A stretch of 64,000 nucleotides of DNA from Blumeriella jaapii (Eukaryota; Ascomycota; Leotiomycetes; Helotiales; Drepanopezizaceae), in contig VWND01000029.1 of NCBI GenBank assembly GCA_009599575.1, positions 248,001-312,000 of the forward strand. The letters run 5' to 3'. Both the position numbers and the translations under genes were made by a program. Under the pieces are notes generated by a model. That model was not told the DNA's origin. It did not search any database and saw only the letters and a program-made list of their open reading frames with translations. This document shows, piece by piece, positions 56,886 through 64,000 of the stretch (position 1 is its first letter; each line of letters opens with the position of its first letter).

Positions 56886-59800
56886 TGTGGATCGTCGGTG
56901 GCCGGCGTGAACGCCGTGCAGGAATTCCCGAGGGGGCGAGAGGAGAGAGCAGCGGCGGCGTGTTGGTGCTGATGCTGGTGCTGGTGCTCGTGCTGGTGCT
57001 CGTGCTGGTCCTGATCCTGGGGGGGAGGGAGAGGTGTGCAAAGAGCCAGCAGTGGCACGCTGCACAAGCTTCCAACGCCTGCTCCGAACCTCACAAAGCT
57101 GTCGAGCAGCTGGCTGGCGGGCTGGTTGAAGCAACTGAGCGACTGAGCAACAGCAGCGGCTGCTTGCTCCGTGATCTGGAGCGCGAGGTCGAGGGGATTC
57201 CGTATCTCGACAGGCCGTATCTCGACTGAGCGGACCGCAGCTGGAGAGATAGCTCGGGTGGAAGAAGACGAGTTGCTGTACAGAGGAGACGCTGCGTGAA
57301 GAGGAGGAGGAGGGGGGGGGAGGGAGGATATATCGGTGCTTGAAATTAAAGACTCCCTCAGGTGGGCCTGTCGGTGCGTCAGGGTTCTGGTCGCTGGGTA
57401 TTCCTTTGCAGTGCAGTGCGGTGGTGGTCGTGAAGGTCGTCGTCGTCGCTGTGTGATGGAGTCGTCGTGATTGCGGAGGTTGTGGTTGTGGTCGTGAGGG
57501 CGCGAAGAGAGAATGACTGACCACCAAGGGGGGGAGGGGGGGGTGGTTGGTTGAGGTTGAGGTTGTGGTTGTGGTTGTGGTGTAGATCGAAGGTCAAGTG
57601 TCGGGGGGGGGGGGGGGGGGGGGGGGGACAATAATGTAATAATTGGGGGGGGAAACGGAAAAACGGAAAAACGGAAAAACAGGCGTCGGAGAAACGGGTT
57701 AGCGTGATCGAGCTAAGAGCTCCTACGCTAGGCCGCTTCGGGTCGCGCTGGGCGATTTTCGAAGTCGCAGAGCATCAGTCAGTATCAAGTTCGCAATCCT
57801 CAGCTCGTTCATGAACCATCATGACAACCCGTGGGACAGGCGTTGCGGCGGAGGGATTCGATCCACCAACACCACCACCGGCGCAAGGCGACGACGAGGG
57901 GAAAAGCAATCGAGCAGGATCGCCCGTCTAGGTCTCACGAACATCGACGGCACCGAGATCACGGTCAGATCAACGTCACGGAAGAGCACGAGCAAGAGCA
58001 GACATCAGCCATCGTGATATATATCACAGACGTCGACCGAGTGCGTACGCGGACTGGTGTCGCGAGACCAACACCGGCCGGCTTCCAGGTTCACATTCTG
58101 GGTTCGAGGAGCGAGAAGCTTAATCGTCACTTGCCCAGCCAACCATGGACTCCCGAGGGTACTGTACGGTATGTACATACAGTACAGTACAGTACAGCAC
58201 AGTACACACAGTACAGACAGTACAGACAGTACAAGTTCGCCGAGCCCTCGAGCTTGCGGTGGAGAAAGAACGCAACCCCCTTCGGAGAGCAGATCGCACG
58301 ATGTTCCCTGCAATGGTGGGGGACTCGCTCTCTGCGAAGGTATGATTCTTCCAGATGGCGATCTACAGTACGTCGTACCTTAAACCGGGCTCGGTCCGGG
58401 AGGGGGAGAAAAGCAATTCTCAGGCGCGGCGGCAACCTCGGTCGCTCCATCGCACAGGATGTGTCTGTACGGTACGGCGCAGTGCGCGGAGGCAGGATCT
58501 CGAGAACCAAAGACGCGATGAGTGCGCTCGTCGAGTGATGGGAGGCGAGCGACAAACGCCGGAACGCAGTGGAGATGGAGTGCCTTCACATGCGGTGCAG
58601 CACAGGTACCATCCACACAATCCACACAGTCAGGTACGGTACTGTACAGGATGTACAGTACACACGGTAGGGATGGATGTGCCTAGCGTTCTGGAACGGA
58701 AATCCCGGTCGAGGTCTCACCCACCACACAGCCTGGCGAAGAAGGGGGAACGAGCTATCTGTTGGTGATATGCTGTGAGGGCTGTGAAGCTGTGAGGGCT
58801 ATGAAGCTGTTCGTGACTGTAGCTGCTTTGCGGATGACACCGATGCGTTTGTTGGCGGTTGGGGCAAGCTTTTTCCCTGTCGCAGGGTATCGATCGAGGG
58901 ACGAGGGCCTGCCATTTCTCGGTCCGCCCATCCAGCGCGGAGATCAGAAAGGGGAGTCGAGTCAGTGGAAATACCTCTACATCGGCTCTCATGCTCCAGA
59001 CCAGCGTGTTTGGTATGGCATGGTATGTGGTACGGTAGTGAGGAGACCAGAGCGTCTCCATAAACGTTCGCAAAGAACGATGCTGAGTGGTGCCGAGGAA
59101 TTCACGCCCACCAGAAAAGAAAAAGGCCTATTTTCTACGTTATGGAAAAGAAAAAGGCCTCTTTATCTTTGTATCATCTACAACACATCATCATCATCAA
59201 TTCATCACTAACTAGACCGGGGGGGGGGGGGGCATTTGCCGCGACTCGAGCCCGTCAGAAAGGGAATAGCCAGATCGGCATACGGCGTGGCGCCATCATA
59301 CGGAGACGGTGGCCGTGATGTGTACAGTTGTGTACAGTACAAAACATACAGCACTGTGTGTACGTCCTCACCCTCACCCTCACCCCAGCAGGGTGGTTGA
59401 GATCCCTTTCCAACCGGTACAGAACTGGGCGATCAGACTCGATACCGAACCGACAGAAGCGCCCAGGCGCGGGAGTTACATACAGTACATACTGTGGTAT
59501 GTACTGTACTGTACAGTATGTACAGCACAGTAGCGATGGCTCGAAGCTAAAGGCCGTGCGAGGCAGCGTCAACGACAGACTCGGTGCTGTAGAAGCTGGG
59601 GCTACATACCATACTGCACTGTACTGTACAGTACTGTATGGTATTGTGCTGTAGAAGTGCCAGGTTTGAGTCTGTACAGTACATACAGCACACACAGTAC
59701 TCACGGAGTCTTCCACCGGAGCGATCATGTCTCACAGCTGCCCGGCCCGACATTGGTCGTTCCAGGTCGTGCTGTGCGGAGCAGGGTCCAAGAGTACGTA

Positions 59801-62800
59801 CATACTGTACTGTACAGTGCTGTACTGTGCCTCCAGATCAGACTCCAAAGTCAACAAGAATGCCTCTGGACATGTCCGCTTTCTCGCTTAAGCGCTGTGC
59901 GGCGATGTGAAGCGATGGCTCGAAAAGAAAAACAACAAGTTGCCAAGCGAGCGAGGACGCCTTGTCCGCCAGCAGCACCAGCAAAGTCGAGCCTAAACTT
60001 ATCAGATTGGTTTGGAAGCTAAACTTCCGCGGAACCTCACCCATCTGCCCGCGGACCGGCACCAAGAAGCCCAGGCGGGCCCGCGTGGCTAGCTTTTTCT
60101 CTCCCAAAGCATCCCATCTCGACCCATCCCACGCTTGCCGCCATCTCACCCACCTCACCGGCTCCTGCACTGCAAAAGGGGGCCGCTGATCCATCCTCCT
60201 TCGAAGAGCATCCCGCCCGGGCACTAAGTGACATCGGTTCGACCCGTCCTCGCGCGAGAACGATATGGAAAAAAAACAGGTCGTCGATCACCCGTTGCCG
60301 AACCGGGGAAAGCTCCTGGCTCACATCTTCGGCATCGCTCGGCCTGCGTCGTGGATGTTTGAGAGGGGGGGGTCTGGAAGGGAGCCTTTCAGGCTTCTAG
60401 ATCAAGCCCCCTAAATTTCTATCAGGATGTACGGTACTGGACTGTAGGTACTGGAAGAAAAGTTCGCTTCTCGGATCCGGAATCGAGAACTGCGCGATGG
60501 ATCATGGATGGATGGAGCTTGCAGAGCGATGTTTGTTTGTGATCGGGTCATTCCGTCAAAAGCATCGAAAGGCCTTGGAAGTTTTACAGTAGCTCCTGGG
60601 GAAAGGAAAAAAGAAAAAAAGAAAAAAGGAAAAGAAAAACAAACCCCTCAGGATGAGGGCGATGAGGGCGATGAGCTCGTCTCGAACAAGCGGCTTGGTT
60701 CTCGTCCAGTGTCCACAAGCACGGGATTGAACGGGGAAGACCTCGTCCGGCCAGAAGTTAAGCAGCGTGGGAAAGAGACTCTTCACCTGGTTTTGGAGTT
60801 TTGATGATGTACGTCTCTTGCCGCGATGCTGACGACTTGTGCAGAAGTACAGTACTGTAGGTAGGTACTGTACTGTACATGTAATGGCCCGTACCACACT
60901 GTGGCCGTTGAGGCGACCAAGAGAACTCAGTCATACTAACCCCCCCAGATAACTGACACGCTCACGTCGCACCGAAAGCCATAAGCTCGGATGGCCACCC
61001 TGCGGCCCATAGTTGTGGATCGCTTCAATCGCACAGGCGTGAAGTTCTGATCAGTCTCTTCGACCAAAGGCTCAAATGCAACGCCGTTTCGAACTCTGCG
61101 TGCGACCCGGGGTGCGGCGGTTACAGTATCCGTCCTGCCAAAACACTGACGAGGCAATTCGTTTGGGGAAACATCGACATTGCACAGGTGCTATTTGGGT
61201 GTTTTTCAAAGCGTACGAGTTGGAGCATCGATGAGAATTTGACTAGTACAGTACAGCGACAGGCCCCTGAGCACTTCCTCCATCTCGAACTCCTCACGTG
61301 ATCTTCAAGGACCCGAAGTGATCCTCTTTCGCCTTCGAGCCCGGGGAAACAATCACACCTACCACACACCACAGAGATCCGATGGAGACCGCAAGACTCT
61401 TCATCGTCCAGCTCGAGGAAATGCTCGTGGGGCGTGTAGCAAGTCACGTGGTAGAGCACATGGTAGAGCACGTGTCGGCTAGGCTAGCGGCCTCTGCTCC
61501 GTCAACGACATCTTCGATTTGTTTAGTTTGATCACCCATCCCGTCTCTATCTTTGTCCTCTATCTTTGTCTCCAAGATCTTCTCAACTCGAAACGACGAG
61601 CCTGGAGATATCTCCCTTCTCCTTCCATTGCTTGCGCAACGGGTCGTGATGCCGTCCAGACTGCCATCGCCGTGCCGCAGGAACCAGGCTAAGACGCCGC
61701 CGCCGCCGCCGCTGCCGCTGCCGCCGACGACGAAGACGACGTCAACTCAGGACGCATCTTGTTCAGCCTCTATCGTCCAACACCCCGCTCCCTTCCACAA
61801 GAATCGAAAGATCCTTTTGGAGCCTGCTCCTCATGCGCCCAAAGGAACACGGGAACCTGATACACGGAGCTGTCGAGATGCCCCGTCAACCTGGACGGTG
61901 CAATCTGTGCCAAACAACCCTTGGGTCCGTACATGACTGCGCGCGCCCAATTCGTGCCACCCGCTCCAAATTTGGCTCTGCTCTCCACCTGAGCTTAAAG
62001 TAGCTCGTCCGTTATGTTTGTTCTATCGGACGTCGTCAGTTAGATACATCGCTTATACCTGTCGCAGGCCAAGCTCCGCTCACGAGTCGCTTAATCTACC
62101 TCGCGCGTGCTCCACACGACCTTCGGACTACCTTGCCCGATATCACATATCTTTCGTTATCAGATATGCCATCGAGGAGTATCGAATGGACTCCCGCCAA
62201 CCACCCCGCTCACAGCATTTGTCCGTCCGAGCAACAACCAAGATCAAACAACGACGGCACGCGGTCCCTTGGCTGTCAAGAGAATTCCGCCCATGACTCG
62301 AGGCGTCCTCGGCCTCGAGATGCTGCCAGTGTGTGTCCCTTTCTCTCTCGAGATCAGTCGAGGTTCAGATGCCCCTTTTCGCCGCCGACGCATGAAGATG
62401 CAAGCTTGTTTCTGCGAGGCATTCAATGTACATCAACCCGTAGATCATCGATCCACAGAACCTATCTGGTCCCCTCGTCCGATGTTTCTCGCACCCGCAA
62501 AAATTTCGTTTCGTACATTCAGTATGGAGGTCAAGCCACCACCCTTGAGTTCCCCTTCACCACCTTCCCGGCAAACGGTCCCCGCTACCACGAGCTTCAG
62601 CTAAACACCCACGTCAGCGATCCCCGGGCAACCTCCTCTTCTATATCGAGGCGACGCTCGCATATAAGGGCCATGTTTCCGTCCCTCGTCATGCTCTGCA
62701 TCATCACAAGCTCGCGGGCCTTCTTTTCCTTTGTTTGGGCGTGCGTGCGACCTTTCTTTTTCCTGGATTGGACATCAAACATTCTTTACCTTCTTCTTCC

Positions 62801-62827
62801 ACTCACTCTCACACACACATTTTCAGC
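56886..62827. other. 5.9-kb gene-poor stretch rich in GTAC palindromes
   Basis: The first ~800 bases are the leader/promoter side of the RRM gene, including CACCAG-type repeats near 56960-57010. No other gene is supported. Frames such as 62133-62852 (+) and 61553-61936 (+) are without domain or signal. ACTGTACAGT-type motifs cluster at 58160-58235, 58634-58662, 59325-59340, 59480-59530, 59615-59645, 59675-59700, 59798-59830, 60430-60450, 60848-60880 and 61240. Confidence 0.5.
57603..57627 (+). repeat. Poly-G tract (25 nt)
   Basis: Twenty-five consecutive G, about 720 bases upstream of the RRM gene start. It is followed by a (GGAAAAAC)-like short repeat (57655-57680). Confidence 0.9.
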
Positions 62828-64000
62828 ATGCGGTCTGATTTCACCCCCGTAGCGCTTGCCGCTCTTTTCGCTTTTGCTATTGCAGGCCCGATCGACACAC
62901 CTCACGCAGAGGAGTAAGTCTATTCCTGCTCCGACTGGCCGTCGTGCGGTGTACTCACATCACATCTCACCATCAGGCATCACGGCCACAAACGAGGCCA
63001 TGCCCACCGGGATCTTCAGAAAAGGCGGATCACTCTCACGTCCACCGTGACGGTCCCGGCTGCCGTGCCGACGTATCAAGCGCCTTGCATGAACCACACC
63101 GTGACCGTCACACAAACCGTCACGGTAAGTCGACCCCGACCTTTCCCTCTTTATCATCATCATTCGGAGAGCCGAACCCAAACACGCCCTTCAGCACGTC
63201 AACGAGCTCAATCGTTAACATTTACGAATAGGTCCCTGGACATGACTGTGGTGCTAACTACAACCCCCAACAAACACCGCCAGGCGGTGGCGGCGGCTAC
63301 ATCGACACGCCTGAGGGAGAGCCGTATAAACCCAACGCAGAGGGATACCCTGCTGGTGACCCTCCAGTGGTTGTAAGTAGATCCCTTCTTCGTTCTCCGC
63401 TCCATCCGAGCTTCGTTCCGCAAGTACGAACTCAACGCTAACGCCCACGACAGACTGTTACGGCAGGCGGTCTGCCCAACCCATATGGGACACCTGGACC
63501 CAACCCCGATGGGGGAAAGCCTGGCCCCGTTCCTGAGGGCAGTCCCCCGAAGAACAACCCTGCTGGCCCGGCTTACACACCGGGTCCCGTTCCCGGCCCG
63601 AACCCTGGGAGCCCCGGCCCGAACCCCGGAAGCGGCAGCCCGAACCCTGGGAGCCCCGGCCCGAACCCTGGGAGTGGCAGCCCGAACCCTGGGAGCGGCA
63701 ACCCGAACCCTGGGAGCGGCAGCCCGAACCCTGGGAACGGCAGCCCAGACTCTGAGAATAGCGGCGCGGTACTCACTGAGAATGGCGGTCCGGCACCCAC
63801 TGGGAAAGGCAAGAAGAACTCTTGTAAGGCTAAACAGTCCGGCGGAGGGGGCGGTAGTAAGAATAGTGGTGGGGGCTCAGGCTATGAAGAAACAAACGGT
63901 AGCTCCGGAGGTTCCTCAGGTGGAGGGGACGGGGGAGATACGATCAACGTGAACATCATCCTGATCCAGATCATCAAGCCGGGCGACGTCAAGACAGTCC
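62828..64000 (+). CDS. Secreted Gly/Pro-rich (PGSPGPNP repeat) protein, 3' end outside the window
   Basis: Family not recognised; partial. Exons 62828-62913, 62977-63124, 63232-63372 and 63454 onward join in phase with donors GTAAGT, GTAAGT and GTAAGT. The signal peptide is MRSDFTPVALAALFAFAIAG. A short propeptide-like segment has dibasic sites (HHGHKRGHAH; LQKRRITL) that a Kex2-type protease could cut. A Thr/Val strand-like part follows (ITLTSTVTVPAAVPTYQAPC, NHTVTVTQTVT). Exon 4 carries about seven collagen-like units of the form PNPGSPG/PNPGSGS, then a Gly/Ser-rich segment (SGGGGGSKNSGGGSGY). The window ends in a hydrophobic stretch (INVNIILIQIIKPGDVK). The combination suggests a wall or matrix protein; function is unknown. 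TATA-like CATATAAG lies at 62659-62666. Confidence 0.75.

Noticed and set aside
62133..62852. 239-codon plus frame before the Gly/Pro-rich gene
   Set aside because: No domain or signal; overlaps competing frames and the promoter and start of the gene at 62828.

Overview
This window looks like nuclear DNA of a filamentous ascomycete (Pezizomycotina). The genes have short GT-AG introns, mostly 40-120 nt with CTRAY-like branch sites. They are separated by long gene-free stretches full of microsatellites, minisatellites and homopolymer C/G tracts. There is an AT-rich island (about 22.9-28.7 kb) with the decayed look of a repeat-induced-point-mutation (RIP) compartment. I cannot name the species.

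Layout. 2.8-4.95 kb (+): uncharacterised 638-aa protein with one N-terminal membrane segment. 5.8-7.1 kb (-): replication factor C subunit 3. 7.5-9.8 kb (-): a broken coiled-coil gene split by a 5'-truncated LINE-like insertion with a 14-bp target-site duplication. 11-17.2 kb (-): a Snt1-type SANT-domain corepressor subunit. 18.1-19.8 kb (+): deoxyhypusine synthase, transcribed away from the SANT gene. 20.1-21.7 kb (-): uncharacterised basic 470-aa protein. 22.9-28.7 kb: AT-rich island with tandem repeats, a tiny LINE relic, a Tc1/mariner-type transposase remnant and, on the minus strand, a two-exon gene for a very small secreted cysteine-rich peptide. 28.7-30.4 kb (+): Cwc27-type spliceosomal cyclophilin. 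30.4-37 kb: a run of simple repeats, a second LINE copy and a roughly 107-bp minisatellite. 37-39.4 kb (+): heat shock transcription factor. 39.4-42.3 kb: more simple repeats. 42.3-43.1 kb (-): GPI-anchored cupredoxin. 43.1-48.6 kb: no supported gene, but a four-copy 149-bp tandem repeat. 48.6-51.2 kb (+): secreted protein with two related cysteine domains around a repeat stalk. 51.2-54.8 kb: simple repeats. 54.8-56.9 kb (-): Pin4/Cip-type RRM protein. 56.9-62.8 kb: gene-poor, unusually rich in GTAC-centred palindromes. 62.8-64 kb (+): 5' part of a secreted Gly/Pro-rich repeat protein running off the window.

The housekeeping genes (replication clamp loading, eIF5A hypusination, splicing, chromatin repression, heat shock, RNA binding) do not form a pathway or cluster. 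Three secreted products (the cupredoxin, the duplicated-cysteine-domain protein and the PGSPGPNP-repeat protein) lie in the right half; the small cysteine-rich peptide lies in the repeat island. The best leads for something undescribed are the small peptide gene at 25464-25681, the two-domain repeat protein at 48638-51194, and three LINE-tail insertions whose target-site duplications can be read directly. Two conserved genes (the SANT corepressor and the HSF) each need at least one frame change to read through, which points to assembly indels or to real lesions.
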